Counted from the stretch's first letter, positions 8,020 through 19,821 are shown. The stretch: DNA of 64,000 nucleotides from Chthonomonas calidirosea (GCA_945882415.1 CAMCWC010000004.1:124001-188000); one strand, 5' to 3'. Made by a program: numbers and translations. Notes: generated by a model from the sequence alone, not told the origin.

Positions 8020-8592
8020 ATGAAACAAAACGTTGTGACGAATATGCAGATTGGATTACTCGCCGTAAGTGTGGTTGGACTCGTAGTGCTCGGAGCGTTC
8101 GCGACCGCATCGATGCAATCGAACGGGGCGGTTTCGAAGCCCAAAGACGAGGTTGGTGGCATGTCGGGGGTTGAGCCCGGAAGCCCAAAGCGAAAGGACA
8201 AAGTTGTTCGCACGGACGCCGAGTGGAAGAAGCGCCTCACTCCGGAGCAATACAAGATTCTGCGAGTTAAGGGAACGGAAGCTGCGTTCTGCGGTCGATT
8301 CCACGATAACAAGAAGACGGGCGTGTACCACTGCGCAGGTTGCGAACTGCCGCTCTTCGCGAGTAACGCGAAGTTTGATTCCGGTACGGGCTGGCCAAGC
8401 TTCTTCCAACCGGTGAGCAAGGCAAACACCTGGACCAAGCGGGACAGTTCGTACGGAATGATTCGCGACGAAGTTTTGTGCGCCCGATGTGACGGCCACT
8501 TGGGTCACGTCTTTGACGACGGCCCATCCGACAAGGGCGGCCTTCGGTTCTGCATCAACTCCGATGCGCTTACCTTCAAAGCGAGCAAGTAA
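8020..8592 (+). CDS. msrB: Membrane-anchored peptide methionine (R)-S-oxide reductase
   Basis: 190 aa. The start ATG 8020 follows GGGAGCAAAAAG. Residues 9-30 form a signal anchor (IGLLAVSVVGLVVLGAF), so the enzyme should act outside the cytoplasmic membrane. The SelR/MsrB domain fills the rest: zinc ligands in CAGC and CARCDGHLGHVF, the substrate region GTGWPSFF, and the catalytic Cys in RFCINS. It repairs methionine-R-sulfoxide in exported proteins and needs a reductant not seen here. Confidence 0.93.
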   Translation: MKQNVVTNMQIGLLAVSVVGLVVLGAFATASMQSNGAVSKPKDEVGGMSGVEPGSPKRKDKVVRTDAEWKKRLTPEQYKILRVKGTEAAFCGRFHDNKKTGVYHCAGCELPLFASNAKFDSGTGWPSFFQPVSKANTWTKRDSSYGMIRDEVLCARCDGHLGHVFDDGPSDKGGLRFCINSDALTFKASK

Positions 8593-8619
8593 TCTATAGG
8601 GAGCCTACAGGGCTTCGTG

Positions 8620-9630
8620 ATGGATTACCAAATCTTGCTCTTCTATAAGTTTGTCCCGGTCGCTGACGCCGTTAGCGAGCGGGACGCTCTGCTTGAAATT
8701 TGCAAGCAGCTCAACTTGAAGGGCAGGATCATCGTCGCGCCGGAAGGAATCAACGGCACGGTTTCCGGGCTCGTTGCAGACTGTGACGCGTACCGGGCAT
8801 GGATGGATGCGCATCCGCTTTTTGCGGAGACCGAGTACAAGATCGACCCGTTCGAAGGCCACGCTTTTGGCAGACTGAGCGTCAAAGCCCGCGCTGAAAT
8901 TGTGACGCTTGGCCATGAATGTGAGCCTTGGGAAAAGACCGGAAAGCATCTGGAACCCGCTGAGTTCAAGGCGATGATGGAGTCGGCAAATCCGCTGATT
9001 TTGGATATTCGGAACGACTACGAATTCGAAGTGGGTCGATTCAAGGGTGCGGTCCGACCGGACGTGAAGACTTTCAAGGAATTCCCAGATTGGCTGCGCA
9101 CGGTGATCGAGCCCGGCGAGGAACGTCCGATCTTGACCTACTGCACCGGTGGAATTCGGTGCGAGAAGCTGACGGCTTACTTGGTCGATCAGGGGATCGA
9201 GAACGTCTACCAACTCCACGGCGGCATCGTGACCTACGGCAAGGACGAGCAGACCCAGGGAGAGCATTGGGAGGGCGTGTGCTACGTCTTCGACGACCGC
9301 GTCACCGTGCCGATCGGTCCTAACGTGACCCCGGTTACGCGATGCCTACATTGCGGCGTTGAAATCGCAAGGTTTATCAACTGCGCGAGTGTGGATTGCA
9401 ACAAGCAGTTCACCTGCTGCGAAGCGTGTGAGGAGAAGTTTTCCCGCTCGTGTTCCGAGGAGTGCATCCACTCTGAGCGTCGGCGAGAAGAGAACGGCAA
9501 GCTTGCGATCGAATTGCGCTCGGAGCGAATCAAGCTCCGCCGCCAGGCCTATCGGGCCCGGCGGAAAGAGCGACTCAAAGCAGCTCAGTGCGCGGCTAAT
9601 GCCGCGCTAACCGAACCTACGATCTCGTAA
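8620..9630 (+). CDS. trhO: tRNA uridine(34) hydroxylase / rhodanese-like protein TrhO
   Basis: 336 aa of the YceA/TrhO family. An N-terminal acylphosphatase-like domain (GRIIVAPEGINGTVSG) precedes the rhodanese domain, with active-site loop TYCTGGIRCEK at about residue 170. A Cys-rich C-terminus follows (CLHCGVEIARFINC, CCEACEEKF). Characterised members hydroxylate U34 of certain tRNAs. GTG 8617 is an alternative start one codon upstream. The last 46 nt overlap the convergent dioxygenase gene. Confidence 0.9.
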   Translation: MDYQILLFYKFVPVADAVSERDALLEICKQLNLKGRIIVAPEGINGTVSGLVADCDAYRAWMDAHPLFAETEYKIDPFEGHAFGRLSVKARAEIVTLGHECEPWEKTGKHLEPAEFKAMMESANPLILDIRNDYEFEVGRFKGAVRPDVKTFKEFPDWLRTVIEPGEERPILTYCTGGIRCEKLTAYLVDQGIENVYQLHGGIVTYGKDEQTQGEHWEGVCYVFDDRVTVPIGPNVTPVTRCLHCGVEIARFINCASVDCNKQFTCCEACEEKFSRSCSEECIHSERRREENGKLAIELRSERIKLRRQAYRARRKERLKAAQCAANAALTEPTIS

Positions 9631-10436
9631 CGAATCTCCCCTTCATCCTCGCGTGGGACGCCGCAGGGGCCACCTTCTCCGTCAATGCCTGGCTGAACTT
9701 GGGACACGATTTCGCCCGCTAGATTCCAAACCGGGAAGTAGTGCTTACTCACCGATTCCGCGGCCCCATCGATGTAGTGCGCGATCAGCGTTCGCCGGAA
9801 TCGATCTTTCGAAATATTTTTGCCAGAGCCGTGAATCAGTTGGCCATTGAAGTAAAGGACATCTCCTCGCTTCATGTGAATCGGCTTCACGGTCATGCCG
9901 GGCGGAACTGGCACAGTCTCTCCGGTCCATGACTGCTCAGGGTCGCTCGCGATGGGGCAAAGGACCGGAATGTTGTGGGTGCCCGGCACCACGGTTAGGC
10001 AGCCGTTTTCATCGTCGCAATCGTCAAGCGCGAGCCATGCCGCAATGCAGGTTCCAGGCTGAACGTTGAGATAGCGCTGGTCTTGGTGGAGCGCTTGGCC
10101 ACGTGCTCCGGCGGGCTTGTAATAGACCATGGTTTGAACGGCCAACGGCGGAGTCTCACAAAGCGTCGTTAGGTCGTCGGCTATTCGTGGATCGATCATA
10201 AAACTGAAAGCGACGGAATCAGACCGATGAGGCTGCATCAATCGGGGATATCTGACCAAAGGGTCGTTGAGGTTGGCGGAACCCCAAATTTCTGCATAGC
10301 CATCTCCTCCGCGTTCAATCATGTCCGTGAAGTACTTGGAATATGCGTCGCACTCATCGGATGAGAATCGTCCCCTCGCAATCGCATATCCATCGGAATC
10401 GAACTGTAATTTCAGCGGTGAATCTTGAATCGACAT
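9585..10436 (-). CDS. Phytanoyl-CoA dioxygenase (PhyH) family protein
   Basis: 283 aa, Fe(II)/2-oxoglutarate-dependent dioxygenase. The facial triad is visible as HQD in ALHQDQRYLNVQPG and a distal His in LIHGSGKN; the 2-OG-binding Arg follows in RFRRTLIAHYID. The open frame extends to 10493, but ATG 10436 gives the natural N-terminus. It is divergent from an AraC regulator across a 100-bp gap, which probably regulates it. The substrate is unknown. Its 3' end overlaps trhO by 46 nt. Confidence 0.87.
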   Translation of the reverse strand: MSIQDSPLKLQFDSDGYAIARGRFSSDECDAYSKYFTDMIERGGDGYAEIWGSANLNDPLVRYPRLMQPHRSDSVAFSFMIDPRIADDLTTLCETPPLAVQTMVYYKPAGARGQALHQDQRYLNVQPGTCIAAWLALDDCDDENGCLTVVPGTHNIPVLCPIASDPEQSWTGETVPVPPGMTVKPIHMKRGDVLYFNGQLIHGSGKNISKDRFRRTLIAHYIDGAAESVSKHYFPVWNLAGEIVSQVQPGIDGEGGPCGVPREDEGEIRYEIVGSVSAALAAH

Positions 10437-10536
10437 ATTAATATTTTGACTGCAACCTCGGCTAAGTCGAATAGAAGGATATGCTATAGGCATTAAAGAA
10501 TCTGCTATTTACGATGATCCAATCGTTGCTCAGCTT

Positions 10537-11355
10537 GTGACAGGCCACTTTCGCGAGGGGCCCGGTTACCGGACCGTGCGCTCAACCGGCGCAACAAGTT
10601 GGCTGATGATGATGACTTTGCGCGGACAAGGCTTTGTGCGGGGGCGTGACTTTGAGATCAGCCTGACAAGACATCAAGCGGCGCTGCTCGTGCCAGGCGA
10701 ATATCACGATTACGGAGTTCCGGCTAGCGGCGAGTGGGAGTTTCTTTGGGCGCACTTTCATCCGCCAATTCGTTGGGGGGAATGGAACCGCTGGCCGTCG
10801 CATGGGAGTTCCATTTTCTTGCTTGACGAAGCCCCGGAACCCGCGATTGCCGCATTCTTCCAAGCGGTGAACGATGGGCTTAGCGGGCTCGCGCGAAAGG
10901 AGGAACTCGGGATGAATTCGATGGAACGAGTCTTTTTGCTGACCGGAGAGGACGGTAATGCTGTTTCTCTCGATCCTCGTATTCAGACGGTGGTTCGCTA
11001 CATCGGCGCCAATCTGCCGGGGAATCTGGACGTGAATCATCTCAGCAAAGTTGTGGGATTGTCACCTTCACGACTTGCGCACCTCTTTCGAGATTCTATG
11101 AAATCGAGCTTACGTGACTACGTGGAGCGCCAGCGGATGGAGCGCGCTCAAACGTTGCTCACCCTGACGGACTCCAAGGTGCAAAGCATCGCAGAGCAGG
11201 TTGGTTTCAGCGATCCTTTCCACTTTAGCGAGCGATTCCTGAGGTTGACCGGTCAACGGCCAACAGATTTTAGAAAATCGAAAAAAACTTTGAAACCCGT
11301 TGACTTTAATGGCGTCTTAACATATGTCGATGAAAAACGGTTCACGACAAGGTAA
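10537..11355 (+). CDS. AraC-family transcriptional regulator
   Basis: 272 aa. An N-terminal cupin-type sensor domain (roughly residues 1-110, with VPGEYHDYGVPASG and WAHFHPP) is followed by a C-terminal double HTH from about residue 150 (VNHLSKVVGLSPSRLAHLFR, then VQSIAEQVGFSDPFHFSERF). GTG 10537 is the first conventional start. The frame stays open upstream to an ATT at 10492, and the upstream codons (IYDDPIVAQL) look protein-like, so the true start may be non-canonical. It probably controls the divergent PhyH gene. Confidence 0.88.
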   Translation: MTGHFREGPGYRTVRSTGATSWLMMMTLRGQGFVRGRDFEISLTRHQAALLVPGEYHDYGVPASGEWEFLWAHFHPPIRWGEWNRWPSHGSSIFLLDEAPEPAIAAFFQAVNDGLSGLARKEELGMNSMERVFLLTGEDGNAVSLDPRIQTVVRYIGANLPGNLDVNHLSKVVGLSPSRLAHLFRDSMKSSLRDYVERQRMERAQTLLTLTDSKVQSIAEQVGFSDPFHFSERFLRLTGQRPTDFRKSKKTLKPVDFNGVLTYVDEKRFTTR

Positions 11356-11391
11356 AGCGGACCCGAGAAACCGGGCCGAAAGGAGGAGCAC

Positions 11392-11457
11392 ATGAGACGA
11401 CATATGACGCGAAACATGGCCGCCACCTGCATTGCAAGGGAGAAGAACGGCGATTGA
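11392..11457 (+). CDS. Possible 21-aa small ORF with strong Shine-Dalgarno
   Basis: ATG 11392 is preceded by AAAGGAGGAGCAC, one of the best ribosome-binding sites in the window. It opens a 21-codon frame (MRRHMTRNM...) ending at TGA 11457. It follows the AraC gene by 36 nt and precedes a terminator hairpin. Short hairpins flank it: CACCA/TGGTG near 11467-11480 and CCCG/CGGG near 11363. It could be a small protein or a leader peptide. It is not recognised. Confidence 0.4.
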   Translation: MRRHMTRNMAATCIAREKNGD

Positions 11458-11528
11458 GTTGGTCACCATTTTTGGTGGCAATTCGAGACCCAAAAATTTC
11501 CCGGTAGGGAAAAGCCATTAGGGCTTCA

Positions 11529-11558
11529 GCGGGGGTTGAACAGAGGTTCAACCCCCGC
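11529..11558. terminator. Bidirectional hairpin terminator between araC-side small ORF and gpsA
   Basis: A perfect 13-bp stem (GCGGGGGTTGAAC with its complement) closes a 4-nt AGAG loop. It lies between convergent transcription units, just past the gpsA stop at 11566. U-tracts are weak on both sides. Confidence 0.7.
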
Positions 11559-11565
11559 GTCTTGT

Positions 11566-12540
11566 TTAAACCGAACGGACTGGGCGGGCCATAAGCTGAC
11601 CGACAGCCTCGCTTGGAGTCATGTGGTGATGCATGACTTGGTGGATGGTTCGGAGCACCGGAAGTTCAAGACCGTGCCGATCACCCAGAACGATGGCCGA
11701 CTCGCAAGAAGAAATTCCCTCGACGACTTGCCCAATTTCCGCGAGGGCGTCCGCGAACAGTTTTCCTTCTCCGATGGCTCGACCGAATCGGTAATTTCGG
11801 GAAAGGCGACTCACCGCCGTGGCGAAGAGGTCTCCAACTCCGGCTGGCCCAAGGAAGGTCTCCATTTTTCCGCCCATGGCAACGCCAAGTTTGGCGAGAT
11901 CCACCAGTCCGCGGGATAGGAAGGCGCCTTTTGTGTTGTCGCCATAGCCGAGACCGTCTGACATTCCGGCGCCGATGGCAAGCACGTTCTTGAGTGCGCC
12001 GGCAATCTCGACTCCAATGACATCCGAGGAAGGTGAGACACGGAACATCGGGGTTAGGAAAGCCGCTGCGACTGCGCTTGCGCTACTAGAATTGCGACTT
12101 GCGGCGACGGCGACAGTGGGGATTTGTCGGGCGATCTCGACCGCGAGGTTTGGTCCGCTAAGAACCGACAGCTCGCTCGAAGGGCGTTCTTCTGCCACGA
12201 CGTCGACAAGCAGTTTTGCGGTTCCTGCTTCAAGCCCCTTTGCGGCAACCACCACAAGGCGGGTCTCACCCGGAAGCTCTTTTGCCATCGCGCGAACGGC
12301 ATCGGAAGGTACGGCGATGACGGCCATTTCTGCCAACGGAATCCCATCGTGAAGGGGCAGACAAACCAGATTGTCCGGGAATTGGAAGCCGGGAAGGTAG
12401 TGCCGATTTTCACGGTGGGCTTGCATTTCTGCGATTTCGGCTTGGTTTCTTCCGAGAAGTTGAACCTGATGCCCATTACGGGCAAGCAGGATCGAAAGCG
12501 CGGTCCCCCAACTTCCGGACCCCAAAACGGCGATCTGCAT
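11566..12540 (-). CDS. gpsA: Glycerol-3-phosphate dehydrogenase [NAD(P)+]
   Basis: 324 aa, cytoplasmic. It reduces dihydroxyacetone phosphate to sn-glycerol 3-phosphate for phospholipid synthesis. The N-terminal nucleotide-binding loop is VLGSGSWGTALS, and the catalytic Lys lies in IAGALKNVLAIGAGMSDGL. The following GDNTKGAFLSRGL and GPAGVGDLFAT are diagnostic. Length is normal. A TATAGT hexamer sits 8 nt before the ATG with no Shine-Dalgarno, suggesting a leaderless transcript. Confidence 0.95.
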   Translation of the reverse strand: MQIAVLGSGSWGTALSILLARNGHQVQLLGRNQAEIAEMQAHRENRHYLPGFQFPDNLVCLPLHDGIPLAEMAVIAVPSDAVRAMAKELPGETRLVVVAAKGLEAGTAKLLVDVVAEERPSSELSVLSGPNLAVEIARQIPTVAVAASRNSSSASAVAAAFLTPMFRVSPSSDVIGVEIAGALKNVLAIGAGMSDGLGYGDNTKGAFLSRGLVDLAKLGVAMGGKMETFLGPAGVGDLFATAVSRLSRNYRFGRAIGEGKLFADALAEIGQVVEGISSCESAIVLGDRHGLELPVLRTIHQVMHHHMTPSEAVGQLMARPVRSV

Positions 12541-12548
12541 ATGCCAAA

Positions 12549-12554
12549 ACTATA
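12549..12554 (-). promoter_or_regulatory. -10-like hexamer adjacent to gpsA start
   Basis: TATAGT on the minus strand ends 8 nt before the gpsA ATG (12540). This places the predicted transcription start on the start codon. Confidence 0.45.
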
Positions 12555-12663
12555 GACCCAACGGAGGCGCAGATTGGGTTGTGGGGCAGAAGATGTTCTG
12601 TGGAGAACGTTTCCGGCGCTGGGCTCATCGCTCTACGAGCCATGAAAGCAGGCTGAAACTTAA

Positions 12664-12940
12664 GTCTTCGACCCCTCCGGGGTCGGATTTCATGCGCGCC
12701 GGTCCAGGCATTTTCAATGCCTGGCTACCTTCTTTGATCCCTACCGGGGTCTGGAGGCTTCGTGGATGATGCGCTCACAAGCAAATCGCCGACGCAATTT
12801 TGCATTTTAGGTACGCGAGAATGCATATTCCGGATCGAGAGATTCTCGCTCCGGCTATCCCGAAGGGATCCAAGAGCGTTGCCAGACACTACAGAATGCC
12901 TGGAAGGTCTCGGCTGGACTGACGCGTTTTGGGTCGAGGA
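12664..12940. repeat. Composite palindromic repeat, copy 1
   Basis: A unit of about 277 bp has a left arm at 12664-12769 and a degenerate inverted right arm at 12848-12940. Left-arm landmarks are ACCCCTCCGGGGT, the core palindrome CCAGGCATT/AATGCCTGG, and CTACCGGGGTC. The right arm carries matching words such as CTCCGGCTATCCCGAAGGGA. The centre (about 80 nt) resembles that of copy 2. The stretch from 12541 to 13454 holds these repeats and no convincing gene. Confidence 0.8.
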
Positions 12941-13008
12941 GTGATTGTATTGACTTCAAACCTATCGAGTACTAATTATTTGCGCTGATCTCCCAACGTC
13001 TTCGTGCA

Positions 13009-13290
13009 GTCTTCGACCCCTGCCGGGGTCGGATTTCGTGCTTGCCGTTCCAGGCATTTTCAATGCCTGGCTACCTTCTTTGACCCCTACCGGGGTCTGG
13101 AGGCTTCGTGGATGACTTGCGCGTCTGACCAACTCGCCAATGTTTTTAACTTATTGGGCAGGTGCGAAGGCTTAATCCGAGTTGGAAAAGATTTGCTCCG
13201 GCTATCCCGGAGGGATTGAAGAAGGTAGCCAGGCATTGAAAATGCCTGGAAGATGTGGACGGGACCGACCCCTTGTGGGTCGAAGAATGG
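13009..13290. repeat. Composite palindromic repeat, copy 2
   Basis: Second copy of the unit at 12664-12940, displaced by about 345 bp. The left arm is 13009-13115 and is nearly identical to copy 1 (same core palindrome CCAGGCATT, TTC, AATGCCTGG). The inverted right arm is 13195-13290 and preserves the core better than copy 1 (CCAGGCATT, GAA, AATGCCTGG). The two arms could fold into a large cruciform or an RNA double hairpin. It resembles extragenic palindromic or MITE-like elements. Confidence 0.8.
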
Positions 13291-13454
13291 TTGCCCAGTT
13301 AGTATCAAGTCGGAAACTCCCGTTTGCCGAACTTTTTAGATGGTTGTGAGAATGAGAACGAGTGCCCGGTGGTGAAGACTGAAAGTCGTTCGCACGCCAA
13401 AGATTCGTTGAACGGGTACTTTCAGAGCGGAGCAGCGTCGCTCTCGAAAGCACC

Positions 13455-16413
<2,959 letters not shown>

Positions 16414-16753
16414 TGAGGATGTCGGAAATCAGGGCTAGGAATTCTGATTCATTCCATTTCATTCGAAAAGGAACGTGAGAAGTGGTTGTAACCTCCCAAA
16501 CGCCGGCTACCGGTCCAACCAGGAAAACTTGTCGAAGATACGGAATGCCGTAGAGACGAACAATCGTAGGTGTCTTGTTGGCCGTAAATTCGGCTGGCTC
16601 GAAGAGCACTTCGGTGGTCGCAGAAATCGCTCGCGCACAAATTTCTCCGGCGAGGATTGGTCCTTCAGAACGGACAAACTTCAGCCCTGCACGTTCAAGC
16701 CAAGGCTGTATCGTATCAAGTAGCTCCTCGATCGATTTTTCCCACATATCCAA

Positions 16754-16759
16754 AGTATA
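16754..16759 (-). promoter_or_regulatory. -10 hexamer of the HEPN-like gene pair
   Basis: TATACT on the minus strand lies 6 nt before ATG 16747, consistent with a leaderless transcript. No clear -35 is seen. Confidence 0.4.
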
Positions 16760-16803
16760 CGGGCGAAACCTTGCGAAACCGTTGAAAATGCCCGGGAAGT
16801 GTC

Positions 16804-16812
16804 TGGTACTAT
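16804..16812 (+). promoter_or_regulatory. Extended -10 promoter of rpsO
   Basis: TGGTACTAT forms an extended -10 (TGn plus TACTAT), with a TTGAAA 19 nt upstream at 16782-16787. It would give a 5' UTR of about 110 nt before rpsO. Confidence 0.45.
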
Positions 16813-16928
16813 ATGCGCTTGGGCCTAGCGCGTCTGGTTGCCCGTTGATTGTAATGTCCTTTTCTAGGGCGATGTAATGAGCGGAAACTGGACCTTGGCC
16901 GAAGAACCCAGAGGCTAACACTTCACAG

Positions 16929-17210
16929 ATGCCGTTGAATCCAGAATTGAAATCGAGCACGATCGCGAATTACGCGACGAAAGAAGGCGACACCGGTTCC
17001 ACCGAGGTCCAGATTGCGGTCATGCAGGCCCGTATCGCACAGATTACGGACCACTTGCGAACGCACAAGAAGGACAACCACGGTCGACGCGGTCTGCTTC
17101 TTCTCGTTGGAAAGCGACGACGACTCGAAGCTTATCTGCGAAACAAGGACGTCGTGAAGTACCGAGAACTCATCAAGAAGCTCGGAATCCGCGAAGTCAA
17201 GCCGCGATAA
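16929..17210 (+). CDS. rpsO: 30S ribosomal protein S15
   Basis: A 93-aa ribosomal protein that binds 16S rRNA early in 30S assembly. Diagnostic blocks are [35 protein letters not shown] and [13 protein letters not shown]. It is slightly longer than E. coli S15 at both ends. It precedes pnp, the widely conserved rpsO-pnp order, but a terminator lies between them. Of its 11 Arg codons, 8 are CGA and none is CGG. Confidence 0.97.
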   Translation: MPLNPELKSSTIANYATKEGDTGSTEVQIAVMQARIAQITDHLRTHKKDNHGRRGLLLLVGKRRRLEAYLRNKDVVKYRELIKKLGIREVKPR

Positions 17211-17223
17211 TTTCATTTTGATC

Positions 17224-17267
17224 AGGGCTTGTCCCGTGCGCTCAGTCGCATTGGATGAGCCCTTTTT
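17224..17267 (+). terminator. Intrinsic terminator of rpsO
   Basis: An 11-bp stem (17224-17234 with 17253-17263, including two G-U pairs as RNA) closes an 18-nt loop that can itself pair, and is followed by TTTTT. Confidence 0.75.
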
Positions 17268-17343
17268 GCGTTTGGACTGGGGAACCGTGCCGGTCCTGCC
17301 GTGCGCCAGAACGTTGATTGTGCCCGGACTGACGGTTTTCGTC

Positions 17344-17352
17344 TGCTATACT
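17344..17352 (+). promoter_or_regulatory. Extended -10 promoter of pnp
   Basis: TGCTATACT is an extended -10 with no recognisable -35. It predicts a leader of about 120 nt (17359-17478) that contains short hairpins such as GGAC/GTCC near 17379-17392. A long leader fits known autoregulation of pnp, though no specific site is identified. Confidence 0.5.
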
Positions 17353-17478
17353 GCCGGTACGTGACTCCCCGGACCGTTGTCCGTTGACTGCTTGGTTCTG
17401 CGGAACTCGGCATTGAGCGGTCAGCACCGTTGGGTTGCGCACTGCGACGCGGATTTGTGCGGCGCAAGAGACCGAAAA

Positions 17479-19710
17479 ATGATTCACAACCACGAATTTG
17501 AGGTGGGCGGAAAGTCGCTCTCCCTCGAGACGGGGCGCGTTGCTAAGCAAGCTGGCGGCTCCATTCTCCTCGGCATGGGCGAAACCGTCGTCCTGGGCGT
17601 CGCAACGATGTCCGAAAACCCCCGCGACCTAGACTTCTTGCCGCTCGTTTGCGACTACGAAGAGCGAAAGTACTCTGTCGGAAAGATCCCCGGCGGCTTC
17701 ATGAAGCGAGGCGGACGACCTTCCGAAAAGGCCGTTTTGGTCAGCCGACTCATCGACCGACCGCTTCGACCGCTGTTCCCGAAGGGACTGCGAAATGACG
17801 TTCAAGTCATCGCAATGCCTTTCTCGGTAGACCAAGAGAATCCACCTGACGTTCTCGCAATCACCGCTGCTGGTGCCGCGCTTGCCGTTAGCGATATCCC
17901 ATTCAAGTATCCGGTTGCTGGCGTTCGAGTTGGCCGAGTTGATGGCGAACTGATCCTCTTCCCAAGCCAGGCCGAAATTCAGGCTGGCGATCTTGACCTC
18001 GTAGTTGCCGGTCACGAAGGCGCCATCTCGATGGTCGAAGCCGGTGCCACCGAGGTAACCGAAGAAGACATGATCGTTGCGCTGAAGTTTGCGCACGACG
18101 CGATCAAGATCATCTGCGCAGAAATCGCAGCATTCGCGAAGACGGCCGGAAAGCCGAAGCGCGAAGTAAACCTTCACACGATTGACGAAGGTCTCAAGAA
18201 AGCGATCGATAAGAAGTTTGGCAAGGACATCCAGAAGGCCCTCTTGGGATCGAAGGACAAGGCCATGCGAGAAAGCGCCCTTGATGAAATCATCAAGGAC
18301 ATCGTCGCGAAGCTGAAGCCCGAGTACGAGAACGAGCCAGACCTTCAGAAGCAGCTTTTCGAAGCCGCTGACGGCGTGGTTAAGGGTGTCGTTCGAGAGC
18401 TGATCATCAAGAAGGACAGCCGACCAGACGGCCGAAAGCTTGACGAAATCCGACCGCTCGAAGCCGTTGCTGGCATCTTGCCGCGAGTACACGGCTCAGG
18501 TCTGTTCACTCGTGGTCAGACTCAGGTTATGACTATCTGCACCCTCGGCTTGCCGGGCGACGCGCAGACGATGGACGGACTTGAGGACGAAGGTCCGAAG
18601 CGCTACATGCACTTCTATAACTTCCCAGCTTATTCGGTCGGTGAAGTTCGACCAATGCGCGGACCAGGCCGACGAGAAATCGGTCACGGTGCATTGGCAG
18701 AGCGAGCGCTCCGCTCGGTCGTTCCAATCGACGACCCCGAGTTCCCATACACCCTGTTGCTGATCTCCGAAGTTCTCGAATCGAACGGTTCGACTTCGAT
18801 GGCATCGGTTTGCGGATCGACGCTTGCGCTGATGGATGCAGGCATCCAGATCAAGGCACCAGTTGCTGGCATCGCGATGGGCTTGATGTCCGACGGCAAA
18901 GTTTTTAAGGTCCTTACCGACATTCAGGGCATGGAAGACTTCTGCGGCGACATGGACTTCAAGGTCGCGGGTACCCGAGACGGAATCACCGCATTGCAGC
19001 TCGACACCAAGCTGGACGGAATTCCAGACGATGTTTTGGCGCAGGCGCTGAAACAGGCAAAGGACGCTCGATTCGAAATTCTTGACGTCATCGAAGCCGA
19101 AATCTCGGCTCCTCGCGCAACCGTTGGTGACACTGCTCCACAGGTCACCACGATCCAGATCAGCACCGAGAAGATCGGCGCGTTGATCGGACCTGGCGGC
19201 GCGACGATCAAGAAGATCGTTGCAACTTCCGGAGCCAGCGTGGATGTTCAGCAGGACGGACGAGTTCTGGTTGGCGGAAGCGGCGGAACGCAGGTTCGCG
19301 ATGCAATCGCCATGATTCGCGCACTGACCGACGAAATCGCGGTCGGCACGGAATTCCGAGGAACCGTCACCCGAATCATCGGACGCGGCGTGTTCATCGA
19401 GTTCATCCCAGGTAAGGAAGGCATGGTGCCGAAGGAGCACCTCACGACCAAGCAGATCAGCCGAATCGAAGATGTGGTCAACATCGGCGACGAACTGAAC
19501 GTCAAGGTCCACGAAGTGGACGGCATGGGCCGAACTAACTTTACGGCGCTTGGCTTGGCGCAGACGCTTCCAACGTTGGATGACAACGAGGATGCAGATC
19601 CAAACGCAGTTCAGAAGCCGCAGGGCGGAGATCGAGACCGACGCGGTGGCGGCGGTGGAGATCGACGTGGTGGCGGTGGCGGCGGAGACCGATTCCGCGG
19701 CCGACGCTGA
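17479..19710 (+). CDS. pnp: Polyribonucleotide nucleotidyltransferase
   Basis: A 743-aa 3'-5' phosphorolytic exoribonuclease. Domain order is RNase PH 1, helical linker, RNase PH 2 (GQTQVMTICTLG, catalytic region around LLLISEVLESNGSTSMASVCG), KH (KIGALIGPGGATIKKI), then S1 (GTVTRIIGRGVFIEFIPGKEGMV). The tail is unusual: from about residue 712 it is a glycine-arginine-aspartate stretch with repeated RRGGGGG blocks, resembling RGG RNA-binding tails. An earlier in-frame start at 17377 is rejected because residues before MIHNHEF do not fit the family. Confidence 0.96.
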   Translation: MIHNHEFEVGGKSLSLETGRVAKQAGGSILLGMGETVVLGVATMSENPRDLDFLPLVCDYEERKYSVGKIPGGFMKRGGRPSEKAVLVSRLIDRPLRPLFPKGLRNDVQVIAMPFSVDQENPPDVLAITAAGAALAVSDIPFKYPVAGVRVGRVDGELILFPSQAEIQAGDLDLVVAGHEGAISMVEAGATEVTEEDMIVALKFAHDAIKIICAEIAAFAKTAGKPKREVNLHTIDEGLKKAIDKKFGKDIQKALLGSKDKAMRESALDEIIKDIVAKLKPEYENEPDLQKQLFEAADGVVKGVVRELIIKKDSRPDGRKLDEIRPLEAVAGILPRVHGSGLFTRGQTQVMTICTLGLPGDAQTMDGLEDEGPKRYMHFYNFPAYSVGEVRPMRGPGRREIGHGALAERALRSVVPIDDPEFPYTLLLISEVLESNGSTSMASVCGSTLALMDAGIQIKAPVAGIAMGLMSDGKVFKVLTDIQGMEDFCGDMDFKVAGTRDGITALQLDTKLDGIPDDVLAQALKQAKDARFEILDVIEAEISAPRATVGDTAPQVTTIQISTEKIGALIGPGGATIKKIVATSGASVDVQQDGRVLVGGSGGTQVRDAIAMIRALTDEIAVGTEFRGTVTRIIGRGVFIEFIPGKEGMVPKEHLTTKQISRIEDVVNIGDELNVKVHEVDGMGRTNFTALGLAQTLPTLDDNEDADPNAVQKPQGGDRDRRGGGGGDRRGGGGGGDRFRGRR

Positions 19711-19726
19711 TTCTAAGCTGAAGCAA

Positions 19727-19769
19727 AACGACGGCTGGCTCCTTTTTTGGAGCCAGCCGTCGTTCTTTG
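19727..19769 (+). terminator. Strong hairpin terminator of pnp
   Basis: A perfect 16-bp stem (19727-19742 with 19749-19764) closes a TTTTTT loop and is followed by CTTTG. It separates pnp from the nuo genes. Confidence 0.85.
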
Positions 19770-19821
19770 TCCGCCTTACGCCAACCAAAGGACCTACGCT
19801 CAGGTACATTCGATTCGGCCT

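Noticed and set aside
12581-13308. Short open frames within the composite repeats
   Set aside because: The peptides follow the palindromes on both strands and have no SD or coding character.
12541-13454. CRISPR-like array
   Set aside because: Only two tandem units, each with inverted arms of variable length; no regular short repeats or spacers and no cas genes.
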